Below, piece after piece: positions 48,944 through 61,690 of a stretch of DNA of 64,000 nt. Position 1 is the first letter of the stretch. Every line of letters starts with the position of its first letter. The notes under the pieces were generated by a model. That model ran no database searches, was not told where the DNA came from, and saw only the letters and a program-made list of their open reading frames with translations. The translations under genes and the position numbers were made by a program. Source of the DNA: DASRDR01 sp044867785 (GTDB lineage: Bacteria > Methylomirabilota > Methylomirabilia > Rokubacteriales > DASRDR01); NCBI GenBank assembly GCA_044867785.1, contig JBIOVM010000116.1, forward strand, positions 1 to 64,000, given 5' to 3'.

Positions 48944-49396
48944 ATGGATCGGTGGCGGCTTCAACGATTTGATCCCTTCCGTGAGCTCTCGGACATGCAG
49001 GCGGAGATCAATCGGGCATTCGACGCCTATTTCGGGGCGCGCCCGCGGCCGGCGGTGCCGGAGCGCGCGTGGGCCCCGCCGACCGACGTGTACGAGACGC
49101 GCGACGACCTGGTGGTCGCGGTCGAGTTGCCTGGCGTCCCCGAGAAGGACATTCACCTCTCCATGACTGGGGATGTCCTCGTGCTGCGTGGGCAGCGCGG
49201 CATCGCCGTTGAGGCGCGCGAGGAAAACTACCACCGGATCGAGCGCTGGTACGGGACGTTCGAGCGCCACGTGCAGCTCCCGATTCCGGTCCAGGGGGAC
49301 AAGATCCGAGCCAGCTACAGGGACGGCATCCTCGAGATCCGCTTGCCCAAGCAGGAAGAGACCAAGCCGCGCGAGATCAGGATCGAGATCGGCTAG
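48944..49396 (+). CDS. Small heat-shock protein (Hsp20/alpha-crystallin)
   Basis: 150 residues. N-terminal FDPFRELSDMQAEINRAFD, the alpha-crystallin domain (about 45-140: DVYETRDDLVVAVELPGVPE, GDVLVLRG, RIERWYGTFERHVQLP, SYRDGILEIRLPK) and a basic C-terminal tail KPREIRIEIG that includes the IxI assembly motif. An ATP-independent holdase that keeps unfolding proteins soluble for DnaK. First gene of the heat-shock operon; ATG 48944 follows GAGGAGG. Confidence 0.94.
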   Translation: MDRWRLQRFDPFRELSDMQAEINRAFDAYFGARPRPAVPERAWAPPTDVYETRDDLVVAVELPGVPEKDIHLSMTGDVLVLRGQRGIAVEAREENYHRIERWYGTFERHVQLPIPVQGDKIRASYRDGILEIRLPKQEETKPREIRIEIG

Positions 49397-49454
49397 CGAC
49401 ACCCGGGAGCCCGAGCGGGCACGCCCGAATTTCACTCTAAGGAGACAGCGAGCA

Positions 49455-51371
<1,917 letters not shown>

Positions 51372-51404
51372 CCGGGCCCGGATCGCCGAACGGAGCGTGT
51401 CGAG

Positions 51405-52448
51405 GTGAGTCGGGTGAGGAAACGGGATTGGTACGAGGTCCTGGGCGTCGCGCGGCAGGCCTCGGCGGAGGAGATCCGCCGAGCCTACCGCCGGCTCGCT
51501 CGGCGCTACTCGCCCGACGTCAACCTTTGGGAGGAGCGGGCCGAGAGCCTCTTCGAGGAGATCCGAGAGGCGTATCGCGTGATCGGGGATCCGGTCGCCC
51601 GAGCGCACTACGACCGGCTCGGCCACCTCGCGTTCGAGGCCTCCTCGGGCGCGCCGGTCGCCGCGGGAGCGCGCGGGGAGGACATTCACTACGTGATGGA
51701 GATCGGGCTCGGCCAAGCGCTGCGCGGGCTGCGCGCGACGATCGAGCTCACCCGTCTGGAGCCGTGCGAGGACTGCCGCGGGTCGGGGGGCACCGACGGC
51801 CAGGCGGCCGAGCCGTGTGGGGTGTGTCGAGGCCGACCGGTCCGGGTCGGGCTCGCGGGAACTCGCCCGGTGGCGGCCCGGTGCGGCACCTGCCGGGGCA
51901 CGGGCTGGCTGTTGCCTCCGCCCTGCTCGCGGTGCGGCGGGCGCGGAACCCGCCCCCGCCCGCATCGGCTCGAGGTGGCGATCCCGCCGGGGGTCGACAC
52001 GGGGGCGCAGATCCGCGTCCCGGCCGAAGGGCACGCTGCTCCGATGGCCGGTCGGCGCGGCGACCTGGTGATCATCACCCGCGTGGAGTCTCACCCCCTC
52101 TTCACGCGAAAGGGCGACCACCTGCACTGCGAGGTCCCCGTGACGGTGCCGGAGGCAGCGCTGGGCGCGCGCATCCAGATTCCCGCGCCGGACGGCCCGG
52201 TGGCGGTGACGATCCCCGCGGGCACCCAGGCGGGCCAGACGCTGCGGGTCCGCGGAAGGGGCTGTCCGCGGCTCGGCCGAGAGGGACGCGGAGATCTCCT
52301 GGTCGAGATCCGGGTCGTGACCCCCGGGAATCCCGACCCGGCGCTGGAAGAGGTCCTGCAGGCCTTGCGGCGCCTCCTGCCGGATCCGCGAGCCGGGCTG
52401 TGGGGAACGCTTGACGGCTGGACGGCGCGGGCGACGGACGGGCGGTGA
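51405..52448 (+). CDS. dnaJ: DnaJ-type co-chaperone with atypical J-domain
   Basis: 347 residues. N-terminal J-domain (DWYEVLGV, then EEIRRAYRRLARRYSPDVN) in which the invariant HPD triad reads Ser36-Pro37-Asp38. The Gly/Phe-rich segment is nearly gone (a short Gly/Ala linker, about 74-90). The zinc region keeps four CxxC modules (CEDC, CGVC, CGTC, CSRC), and the CTD I/II beta domains are complete (LEVAIPPGVDTGAQIRVPAE, AALGARIQIPAPDGP). His of HPD is essential for stimulating Hsp70 ATPase in studied DnaJ proteins, so this may bind substrate but not activate DnaK normally. GTG 51405 is the start; GTG 51414 is possible. Confidence 0.88.
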   Translation: MSRVRKRDWYEVLGVARQASAEEIRRAYRRLARRYSPDVNLWEERAESLFEEIREAYRVIGDPVARAHYDRLGHLAFEASSGAPVAAGARGEDIHYVMEIGLGQALRGLRATIELTRLEPCEDCRGSGGTDGQAAEPCGVCRGRPVRVGLAGTRPVAARCGTCRGTGWLLPPPCSRCGGRGTRPRPHRLEVAIPPGVDTGAQIRVPAEGHAAPMAGRRGDLVIITRVESHPLFTRKGDHLHCEVPVTVPEAALGARIQIPAPDGPVAVTIPAGTQAGQTLRVRGRGCPRLGREGRGDLLVEIRVVTPGNPDPALEEVLQALRRLLPDPRAGLWGTLDGWTARATDGR

Positions 52449-52837
52449 GCGACCGCGGCCGGCCGTTGTATCGCATCAGCGTCGTGGCCGAGATGCTGGC
52501 CCTTCACCCGCAGACCCTCCGGGTCTACGAGCGGAAAGGACTCATCCGGCCGAGCCGGACGACGGGACGGACTCGGCTTTATTCGGAGGAGGATGTCGAG
52601 GAGATTCGCTTGATCCTGCGTCTGGGCCGGGAGCTCGGCGTGAATCTTGCCGGGGTGGAGATCATCTTAAAGATGCGGCGCCAGATGCAAGCGATGCAGA
52701 AGGAGCTGGAGGCGGTGGCCTCCCACGGGCGCCCCGGGGGCAGCGCCGTACTCGACGGCGCGGCCTCGGAGCAGGGCGGGCTGGTCCGGGTCGCGGACCG
52801 GCAACTTCGCAACCTCGAAGGAGCCAAACGGGAGTGA
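52445..52837 (+). CDS. hspR: MerR-family heat-shock regulator (HspR type)
   Basis: 130 residues. Winged-helix N-terminus with YRISVVAEMLALHPQTLRVY and ERKGLIRPSRTTGRTRLYSE, closely matching HspR, which represses dnaK operons in Actinobacteria and some Gram-negatives. A helical dimerisation part (LVNL-like IILKMRRQMQAMQKELEAV) follows. GTG 52445 overlaps the dnaJ stop as GTGA. The position after dnaJ in a dnaK operon is the HspR arrangement and supports autoregulation at the promoter 3.5 kb upstream. Confidence 0.9.
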   Translation: MSDRGRPLYRISVVAEMLALHPQTLRVYERKGLIRPSRTTGRTRLYSEEDVEEIRLILRLGRELGVNLAGVEIILKMRRQMQAMQKELEAVASHGRPGGSAVLDGAASEQGGLVRVADRQLRNLEGAKRE

Positions 52838-52839
52838 GA

Positions 52840-53280
52840 ATGGCACGCACACGACCGAGCAAGCGGCCGGCCAACATCCAGGAGGAGCTGAAGACGCTTC
52901 TCCTCCAGAAGCGGGCCGAGCTCGTCGCCAAGCTCAGGGATGAGCGCGAGGGCCGGATCGAGGCGACCTCGCGACGCGAGAAGATCGAGGGCACACCCTT
53001 CGGGGATCGCCCGGCACTCTCGCCCGATGACGAGATGGGGTTTGCCGTCGCCGATCGGCGGGCCGGAATGCTCGCACAGGTGGATCTCGCGCTGAAGAAG
53101 ATGGATGAAGGCACCTACGGGCGCTGCGAGGCCTGCGAGGAGGAGATCGCCCCCGCGCGCCTTCGGGCCCATCCGTTCGCCGTGCGCTGCACGCGCTGCC
53201 AGGAGATCTGGGAGCGGGACCAGTCGCGCTCCGAGGCGGGGAGCGTCCGTGGTCGGGCCCTCCCCGAGGAGACGGCCTGA
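52840..53280 (+). CDS. DksA/TraR-family zinc-finger protein
   Basis: 146 residues. Long helical N-terminus (IQEELKTLLLQKRAELVAKL), then a four-cysteine zinc finger (CEAC, 17 residues, CTRC) of the DksA/TraR type, with the preceding DEGTYGRCEACEEEIAPARL. Such proteins bind the RNA polymerase secondary channel; DksA-like members act with ppGpp. The upstream coiled-coil tip has acidic residues (SPDDEMGF). ATG 52840 is two bases after the hspR stop. Linking it to the heat-shock operon is unusual and suggests stress-linked transcription control. Confidence 0.85.
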   Translation: MARTRPSKRPANIQEELKTLLLQKRAELVAKLRDEREGRIEATSRREKIEGTPFGDRPALSPDDEMGFAVADRRAGMLAQVDLALKKMDEGTYGRCEACEEEIAPARLRAHPFAVRCTRCQEIWERDQSRSEAGSVRGRALPEETA

Positions 53281-53383
53281 GCGCCCCATCGCGAGCGCGG
53301 GTCGTCGAGGACCGACGAGGGTAGCAGCACGACTTCGAAAGATGCCGCCCAGCTGAGCTGGTGCGGGAGCAAGGATAGATTCG

Positions 53384-55846
<2,463 letters not shown>

Positions 55847-55865
55847 TCGTCAGATAGCTCTTGGA

Positions 55866-55894
55866 TTGACACCTCCCCGGAGGGTCCGTAGACT
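55866..55894 (+). promoter_or_regulatory. Promoter of the lytic transglycosylase gene
   Basis: Perfect -35 TTGACA (55866-55871), 17-base spacer that contains a CTCC/GGAG dyad, and TAGACT (55889-55894). Start near 55901, only 13 bases before ATG 55914, which lacks a Shine-Dalgarno. Confidence 0.6.
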
Positions 55895-55913
55895 GGCGGC
55901 GGTTCGCCCATCC

Positions 55914-56639
55914 ATGGCACGCCTGCTGCCACTTTCCGTTGCCGTGCTAAGCCTCGCCGCTGTCGGCTCCGCCGCGGCGGGCTCGACCTACCGCTTCGAG
56001 GATGGCGAGGGGGTCGTCCACTACACCAATGTGCCGTCCGACCCCCGCTACGGCTTCATCCGCCGTGACGCGGAGCCGGAGCGGGCCAAGCCTGCGGCGG
56101 TCGACCCTGTCGGAGCGCTGAGCCGCGGGGTGCGGGCGTTCGCGCACCTCATCCGCACCACCGCCGAGCGCCACGGGGTCGACGCCCGGCTCGTCGAGGC
56201 GATCGTCCAGACGGAGTCGGCCGGGAACCCCACCGCGGTCTCGCCGAAGGGCGCCCGCGGGCTCATGCAGCTCATGCCCGAGCGGGCCGCCGAGCTCGGG
56301 GTGCGGGACTCCTTCGATCCGGTGCAGAACGTGGACGGTGGGGTCCGGCACATGCGGGACCTGCTGCAGCGCTTCGGAGGGGACGTGACCCTGGCGCTCG
56401 CCGCCTACAACGCCGGCGAGGCGGCGGTCCGCGCTCATGGCGGCGTGCCCCCGTATACCGAGACCCGTGAGTACGTCCGGCGCGTTCGCTCGCTGTACGA
56501 GGGACCGGGGAGCGGGACGCCGAGCGCCGTCGTCCTCGTCACCGCGCCCCAGCGCATCTACCGCGCCGTAGCGGACGACGGCACCCTCACCTTCACGAAC
56601 CTGCCGCCGCGCACGGCGGCTCCCCCCGGCCGCTTCTAG
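55914..56639 (+). CDS. Lytic transglycosylase with DUF4124-like N-domain
   Basis: 241 residues with a signal peptide (about 1-22). The first mature segment, TYRFEDGEGVVHYTNVPSD, is a DUF4124-like strand region, and a similar piece (IYRAVADDGTLTFTNLP) recurs at the C-terminus. Between lies an SLT/GEWL domain: LVEAIVQTESAGNPTAVS with the catalytic Glu, GARGLMQLMP, and VTLALAAYNAGE. It cleaves peptidoglycan, forming anhydro-muropeptides, in the periplasm. Its position near the pilus cluster does not prove a role there. Confidence 0.93.
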   Translation: MARLLPLSVAVLSLAAVGSAAAGSTYRFEDGEGVVHYTNVPSDPRYGFIRRDAEPERAKPAAVDPVGALSRGVRAFAHLIRTTAERHGVDARLVEAIVQTESAGNPTAVSPKGARGLMQLMPERAAELGVRDSFDPVQNVDGGVRHMRDLLQRFGGDVTLALAAYNAGEAAVRAHGGVPPYTETREYVRRVRSLYEGPGSGTPSAVVLVTAPQRIYRAVADDGTLTFTNLPPRTAAPPGRF

Positions 56640-57040
56640 CGCGTTTTCCGGCGGCTGCCGCCGCGCGGCCGTCGCCTCGCCATCGGCGGGTCGCTCGCGT
56701 CTGGTGCAGTCCCGCCAGCGAGCCGGCGGTCCACGAGCGCCACAGCCACGAGCTCACCGGAAAGTTCGTCCACGCGGCCAGACTCGCGCTCGTCCGAGCC
56801 ACCGACCCGGGCAGACCGCCCCGAGCGAACGACCGGGGTCGAGCTTCGGTTCCGTCCGCACGGCACGCCGTCCGGCGCTCCAGGCTCCCCCGCCCGCGGC
56901 GGCAAAGCTTCCGATGCGCTTGCCGGCCGCACCAGCCTCGCGCTATCGTTCAGGCGCGTCGCCCGAACGGCCGAGCCGGTCGACAACGCGTGCGAAGTGT
57001 GCGGCCGGTCGCCCGATCGGCTCGAGGGGAGGATCTCGCC
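56640..57040. other. Intergenic region after the transglycosylase
   Basis: 401 bases. A GC palindrome (CGGCGGC/GCCGCCG, 56649-56663) follows the stop codon closely and may act as a hairpin without T-tract. A 116-codon minus-strand frame (56636-56986) with a basic C-terminus exists, but its composition is not protein-like enough to call. Confidence 0.5.
56920..56949 (+). promoter_or_regulatory. Weak candidate promoter of the lipoprotein gene
   Basis: TTGCCG, 18-base spacer, TATCGT; start would be near 56956, about 85 bases before GTG 57041. Four of six bases match in each box; weak. Confidence 0.25.
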
Positions 57041-57553
57041 GTGAGGCTCGAAGCGCCACCGATCGTCCGCGTAGTAGGCCTAGTCCTGAGCGCCCTGCTC
57101 CTGCTGAGCTGCGGCGACGACGACGGGGGCGCCACCGGATCCAGCGCCAGTGCCCCCGTGCTCCTGAACCTCCGGGTCTTGGCTCTCAACCCAGAAAAGG
57201 CCAACACCAACGTCAGCTACGACGTGTCGTCTGACTTCACCGATCCCAACGGTGACGTCCAGGGAGGCCAGTGCGAGTTCTTGCTCGACGGGCAATCGAT
57301 CGGCCGTTCGACGTTGACTGCCGAGCCAGGAACGTCGGCCACTCTCACATCCGGTGTCGTGGAGTGTCAGTTCTTCGTGAACTCGCCCGCGCCGAGTCAA
57401 ATCCAGGTCACGTTCCGCATCTACGACCTCGCCGGCAATCGGTCGAACGATCTGAGCTTCGTCCTCGCCATTACGCAGCTGCCAAGCGGTAGCCCATCCG
57501 GCGGCGCCGCGCCGGTCGCGGGCCGCATGGGATCGGCGACCGTGAGACGCTGA
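57041..57553 (+). CDS. Lipoprotein with beta-sandwich-like domain
   Basis: 170 residues from GTG 57041, which has GGGGAGGA upstream. Signal sequence with lipobox LLLSC near residue 24, then CGDDDGG. The mature part has VLLNLRVLALNPEKANTNVS and QVTFRIYDLAGNRSNDLSF, a pattern of one immunoglobulin or fibronectin-like domain, with a cysteine pair (CEFLL, VECQF). Aspartates after the Cys are common in outer-membrane lipoproteins of this group. Function unknown. Confidence 0.6.
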   Translation: MRLEAPPIVRVVGLVLSALLLLSCGDDDGGATGSSASAPVLLNLRVLALNPEKANTNVSYDVSSDFTDPNGDVQGGQCEFLLDGQSIGRSTLTAEPGTSATLTSGVVECQFFVNSPAPSQIQVTFRIYDLAGNRSNDLSFVLAITQLPSGSPSGGAAPVAGRMGSATVRR

Positions 57554-57845
57554 GCGCCTCGGCCGCCGGCCGTCTTCGGACAACCATCAGGCCAGCACGT
57601 GCCCGCCTGCGGTCGGGACGGACTCCGAGGGACGTCGCGACGCAGCCCTGACTGCGGCTGGCGCCGACGGGCGCCTGGTACCGGCACCACTTCACGGCAC
57701 GACGACCAGCCGAGCGACTCGGTCGAGGGATACCGTGGCCTCGGCCGCTGGGCCTCGACCATGGGCTCGGCGCTCGCCACCCGGTCCTCGGTCGGTCCAC
57801 GCACGGCTCCGCAGCGGCCAGCGCGCACGGGCCGGCAGGTGACGC
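57554..57845. other. Intergenic region, no gene seen
   Basis: 292 bases between convergent genes. Only composition-driven frames; no hairpin with T-tract or recognisable element. Confidence 0.5.
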
Positions 57846-59360
57846 CTACGGGAGGCCGCGGTCGAGCGTGCGGTAGGCGAGCGCCTCCGCCACGTGCTCG
57901 GCGGCAATCCCGTCGGCGTCAGCGAGGTCCGCGATCGTTCGCGCGACTTTGAGGACGCGGTCGTGTCCGCGGGCCGAGAGTCCGAGCCGTCGCGCGGCCC
58001 GGGTCAAGAGATCCCGCCCCGCCGGCGGCAGCGAGCAATGGCGCGCCAGTTGCCGCGGCGTCATCCGCGCGTTCGTGCGCAGAGCGCCCCGGCCCAGGCG
58101 CGCGTGCTGCCGCTCGCGCGCCCGGCTGACCCGGACGCGCGTGGCCGTCGACTCGGCCATCGCGCCAGCGTCGGCCGGCGCCGGATCCGGACCGACGGCG
58201 ACGTGCAGGTCGATCCGGTCGAGAAGCGGCGCCGACAGCCGCGCCAGATAGCGCGTCCGCTCGCCCGGGGCGCAGACGCACGTCTCCACGCTCAGGCATC
58301 CGCGGCGACAGGGATTCATGGCGCCTACCAGCTGGGTCTCCGCGGGCAGCTCCGCCGTGCCCCCCGCGCGAGCGACCGTCACCACGCCGTCCTCGAGCGG
58401 CTGCCGGAGCGTGTCGAGCGCGTGCGGAGCGAACTCGGGCAGCTCGTCCAGGAACAGCACCCCCAGGTGCGCCAGGCTCACCTCTCCCGGATGGAGCGGC
58501 CGGCCGCCGCCGACGAGGCCGGCCGACGACACCGTGTGATGGGGCGCGCGAAACGGCCGCCGCGTCACGAGACCCTCCGGCGGGAGGAGGCCGGCCACGC
58601 TCCAGACTCGGCTCACCTCGATGGCCTCGGCCAGCGTGAGCGGCGGCAGGATCGTCGGGAGCCGTCGCGCGAGAAGCGTCTTACCCGTCCCTGGCGGTCC
58701 GATCAGCAGCACGTTGTGGCCGCCGGCCGCGGCGAGCTCGAGCGCTCGCTTCGCGTGGGCCTGTCCGCGCACATCCGCGAAGTCGAGCTCGTCGGGCGCG
58801 GATCCCGAGAGGAGGCGACCCGGATCGATTCGGGCCGGGGCGATCGGCCGCTCGTCGTTGAGGAAGGCGACCGCCTCCGCGAGGGACGCGGCCGGATACG
58901 CCGCCACCGTCTCGAGCACTGCCGCTTCCCGTGCGTTCCCTGGCCCGAGCAAGCAGCCGTCCAGGCCCGCGCGGCGCGCCCGGAGAGCCATCGGGAGGAC
59001 GCCGCGCACGGGCTGGATCGCTCCGTCCAAGGCCAGCTCACCGACGACGAGCAGGGTCCCGAGGCGGTCGGCCTTGACGGCGCCGGTCGCCGCCAAGAGA
59101 CCGAGAGCGATCGGCAGGTCGAAGCTGGTGCCCTCTTTCCGTAGGTCCGCCGGCGCGAGGCTGACGGTCACCCGCTCGAGGGGGAAGGCAAACCCCGAAT
59201 TGCGGATCGCGGTCCGGACACGCTCCCGGCTCTCCCGCACGGCGGGGTCCGGGAGGCCGACCGTGGCGAACGTCGGCAATCCCTGGCTGACGTCGACCTC
59301 GACCCGGACCAGCGCCGCCTCGACGCCGGCAAGGCAGGCGGAAAACACCCGCGCCAGCAT
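57846..59360 (-). CDS. comM: Mg-chelatase-like AAA+ protein ComM/YifB
   Basis: 504 residues. N-terminal ChlI/Lon-S16-like domain (FATVGLPDPAVRESRERVR, LPIALGLLAATGAV), AAA+ domain with Walker A GPPGTGKT, Walker B LGVLFLDELPEF and Arg-finger region, and the C-terminal Mg_chelatase_C (LSARGHDRVLKVARTIADLA). ComM is a hexameric branch-migration helicase that helps integrate DNA during natural transformation. Together with T4P in the same window this supports competence, although no comEA/comEC is seen here. ATG 59360 is chosen at the conserved MLARVFSACLAGVEA start. Confidence 0.94.
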   Translation of the reverse strand: MLARVFSACLAGVEAALVRVEVDVSQGLPTFATVGLPDPAVRESRERVRTAIRNSGFAFPLERVTVSLAPADLRKEGTSFDLPIALGLLAATGAVKADRLGTLLVVGELALDGAIQPVRGVLPMALRARRAGLDGCLLGPGNAREAAVLETVAAYPAASLAEAVAFLNDERPIAPARIDPGRLLSGSAPDELDFADVRGQAHAKRALELAAAGGHNVLLIGPPGTGKTLLARRLPTILPPLTLAEAIEVSRVWSVAGLLPPEGLVTRRPFRAPHHTVSSAGLVGGGRPLHPGEVSLAHLGVLFLDELPEFAPHALDTLRQPLEDGVVTVARAGGTAELPAETQLVGAMNPCRRGCLSVETCVCAPGERTRYLARLSAPLLDRIDLHVAVGPDPAPADAGAMAESTATRVRVSRARERQHARLGRGALRTNARMTPRQLARHCSLPPAGRDLLTRAARRLGLSARGHDRVLKVARTIADLADADGIAAEHVAEALAYRTLDRGLP

Positions 59361-59559
59361 CACCGTCCCGCCGGCCCGACAGGCGCACCCTTGTTCGGAC
59401 CCGCCCCGGCAGCACCCCTCGGACCCACGGTCAGCAGCCCGTGCAAACGACGCTCCGGACGCCAAGGCACGACCCCGCGCCAAGTTCCATGGTGCAGATC
59501 CTTCGGCACCGCCCCGCAAGCCGACTCCCCACGATACGGGGCGTATCGGACAGGGCCCG

Positions 59560-59790
59560 GTCGTCCCAAGGCGACGCGCGCCGCGGCGTCGACACGCTGA
59601 AGTCGAGAACGAAGTGGCCGACGCCGGCCGCCACGTAGGCGTGGAGGTCTTCCACGATCTGCGCCGGCGAGCCGGTGAGGGGTGCCCGATCGCGTCCTGT
59701 CCTCGCGAAAGCCGCAGGGCGCCTTGAAGGCGACGGCCGGCTCACGCGGGGCTAGCCCCGCGGCGGCGGCGAGCTCGTCCAGCCGGCGGA
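59560..59790 (-). pseudogene. Frameshifted remnant of an LLM-class flavin-dependent oxidoreductase
   Basis: Two adjacent frames on the minus strand carry consecutive pieces of the C-terminus of a luciferase-like monooxygenase: RRLDELAAAAGLAPREPAVA and FKAP (from about 59788), then in another frame PLTGSPAQIVEDLHAYVAAG and VGHFVLDF (about 59590-59680). In intact members the pieces follow one another (GSPxQIVExL). The front two thirds of the gene is missing and a frameshift separates the two parts, so this is decayed DNA. Confidence 0.65.
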
Positions 59791-59859
59791 CGCGGCCGGC
59801 GCGCCGGGGTTCCCGGGCCCGGACGTCAGCCTCAGACGGGAGCCGGGCACGGCCCCCTC

Positions 59860-60345
59860 TCAGAAGCTCCAGGCTACCCGCCCGAGGACCGAAAAGGGCT
59901 CGCCGGGGGAGTTGAAGGTGCCGTTGCCGTTGAAGTACGTCTCGTCCGTCACGTTCTTGAAGTTCAGGTCGACGGAGAGGCGGCCACGCCGATAGAAGAG
60001 CTCCGCGTCAAGCACGACGTAGTCCGACAGCGTCACCGAGTTGCCGAGGTCGACGGGGCGCTCCCCTACGTACCGGAAGCCGAACCCGGCGCCGAGCCCC
60101 CTCAGGGGCCCGCTCGGGAACCGCCACGTCGTCCAGAGCCCGCCCCTGTGGCGCGGGGTATTGGACAGCTGGTTGCCGACCGCGAACGTCGTGTCCTCGG
60201 TGATCTCGGCGTCCACATCGGCGTAGAAGGCGAGCACGTCCCAGCCGGAGACGATCCGGGCCTGAGCGCTGACCTCCACGCTCTGACTCCGTCGCTCGCC
60301 CGTCTGGATGCTGAAGCCGGGGCTGGCCCGCTGGTGCGCGTCCAC
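59860..60345 (-). pseudogene. C-terminal fragment of a TonB-dependent receptor
   Basis: About 160 residues matching only the last strands of a siderophore-receptor beta-barrel: QTGERRSQSVEVSAQARIVS, SNTPRHRGGLWTTWRF, GFGFRYVGERPVDLGNSVTL, NFKNVTDETYFNGNGTF and a final aromatic VLGRVAWSF. Plug domain, TonB box and most of the barrel are absent, and the DNA upstream encodes YraN, so the 5' part was lost. The remaining frame is open, so loss is probably recent or the piece is neutral. Not functional. Confidence 0.8.
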
Positions 60346-60376
60346 CCCGCTCGAATGGCCAGCCGCCCCGAGCGCC

Positions 60377-60778
60377 TCACGGCGCCCAGCCCTCGACGTC
60401 GAAGGCGTGCCTCACGTGACGGACGGCGGTCACGCCCCCCGCCTCGTCGAACGTCACGCCGACCACGTCGAAGCGGCAGGGCCGCTCGCCGAGCCGGCGC
60501 CGCGCGAGGTAGCCGCGCGCAATCCGGCTGACGCGGGCTCGCTTCCGCGCGTCGACTGCGGCTTCCGGCGGATCGCCGGACGGGCCGCAGCGCGCCTTCA
60601 CCTCCACGAAGACGAGTGTCGCCCCGTCCCGTGCGAGCAAGTCGAGCTCGCCGAGCCGAGAGCGCAGGTTGCGGGCAAGGATGACGAGGCCGCGTCGCTC
60701 GAGGAAGCGCGCGGCCGCCGCTTCCCCGGCTTGCCCCGTCGCGCGCCGCGGGGGTCGGGCGGAGTTGGTGGACGCCAT
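60377..60778 (-). CDS. yraN: UPF0102 family protein YraN
   Basis: 133 residues. Endonuclease-like fold with the conserved set: Gln-Ala-Gly-Glu in TGQAGEAAAARFLERRG, GELDLLARDGATLVFVEVK (Glu-Asp-Lys) and Arg/Tyr downstream. Biochemical role unproven; it is commonly linked to rnhB and comM and has been suggested to act in DNA processing. ATG 60778 is chosen as the frame extends upstream without homology. C-terminal FDVEGWAP is near family-typical. Confidence 0.9.
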   Translation of the reverse strand: MASTNSARPPRRATGQAGEAAAARFLERRGLVILARNLRSRLGELDLLARDGATLVFVEVKARCGPSGDPPEAAVDARKRARVSRIARGYLARRRLGERPCRFDVVGVTFDEAGGVTAVRHVRHAFDVEGWAP

Positions 60779-60968
60779 GCGCGACGTGTTGCAATCATCC
60801 GACCAGTCCCGAGCCCCCGCTGATTCGGCCGTCGAACATTCCATTCGCGCGCCGCGACGCCGCTCGGCGGAGACACCCCGTCTCGAATTACGGACACCGG
60901 TGGGTGTCGGGAGTAGGGCTGCGCGCGGCTCCGCCCGCGGCCGTGAGGCGACATGCGCGTGTCCCGGC

Positions 60969-61658
60969 TCAGCGTCGAGCCGCGTCTTCCAGGATCTTCA
61001 CCATCTCGGCGTAGCCCCGCGCCCGCGCATGGGCGAGCGGTGTCATACCCTGGCGGTCGGCGATGCCGACCGCCGCCCCTGCGTCGACCAGCATCCGGAG
61101 GACGGCGACGTGGCGCGCCCCGCCGTCTCCGAGGATCACCGCCTCCAGGAGCGCCGTCCAGCCGAGGTTGTTGACGTGGTCGAGCGGCGCGCCGGCCTCG
61201 ACGAGGATCCGCACGACCTCCACATGCCCGAGGTGCGCGGCGGCGATGAGGGCGGTGCCGTCGTAGGGGCTCGTCACGCTGCGCGGGCTCCCGCCGAGCG
61301 CCAGCGCCCGCCGCAGCGTGAGGACGTCGCCCCGCACGGCCGCGATCGTGACGATGTCGTAGCGTTGGGCGTCGAGCGCGTTCGGATCGGCGCCACCTGC
61401 CACCAGCACGTCCATCGCCGCTCTCCGCGCGCCGAAGGCGGCCACGTGGAGGGGCGTGCGGCCACGGCCGTCCCGCGCGCTCGGATCGACGCCCTGACCG
61501 AGGAGGCGGCGGACCTCTCCGGCGTCGCCGCGGGCGGCCGCCGCGTGCAGCCCCGTGTATGCCGCCAGTTCGCTCGCGTCCGGAGCGACCTGCGAGAGGG
61601 CGATCCGGGGCAGGCTCAGCAGCATGGCGAATCCCAGCCTGACGCCGACGGTCCGCAT
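60969..61658 (-). CDS. Secreted ankyrin-repeat protein
   Basis: 229 residues: signal peptide (about 1-23) and five ankyrin repeats (YTGLHAAAARGDAGEVRRLL, GRTPLHVAAFGARRAAMDVL, a degenerate one, DGTALIAAAHLGHVEVVRIL, GWTALLEAVI, QGMTPLAHARARGYAEMVKI). Periplasmic ankyrin proteins of this kind (such as AnkB) often pair with catalase or other partners; none is seen here. It stands between DUF4238 and yraN. Confidence 0.85.
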   Translation of the reverse strand: MRTVGVRLGFAMLLSLPRIALSQVAPDASELAAYTGLHAAAARGDAGEVRRLLGQGVDPSARDGRGRTPLHVAAFGARRAAMDVLVAGGADPNALDAQRYDIVTIAAVRGDVLTLRRALALGGSPRSVTSPYDGTALIAAAHLGHVEVVRILVEAGAPLDHVNNLGWTALLEAVILGDGGARHVAVLRMLVDAGAAVGIADRQGMTPLAHARARGYAEMVKILEDAARR

Positions 61659-61690
61659 GGACGGCTGGGCCCCGCGCCTGGCTTGAGCGC

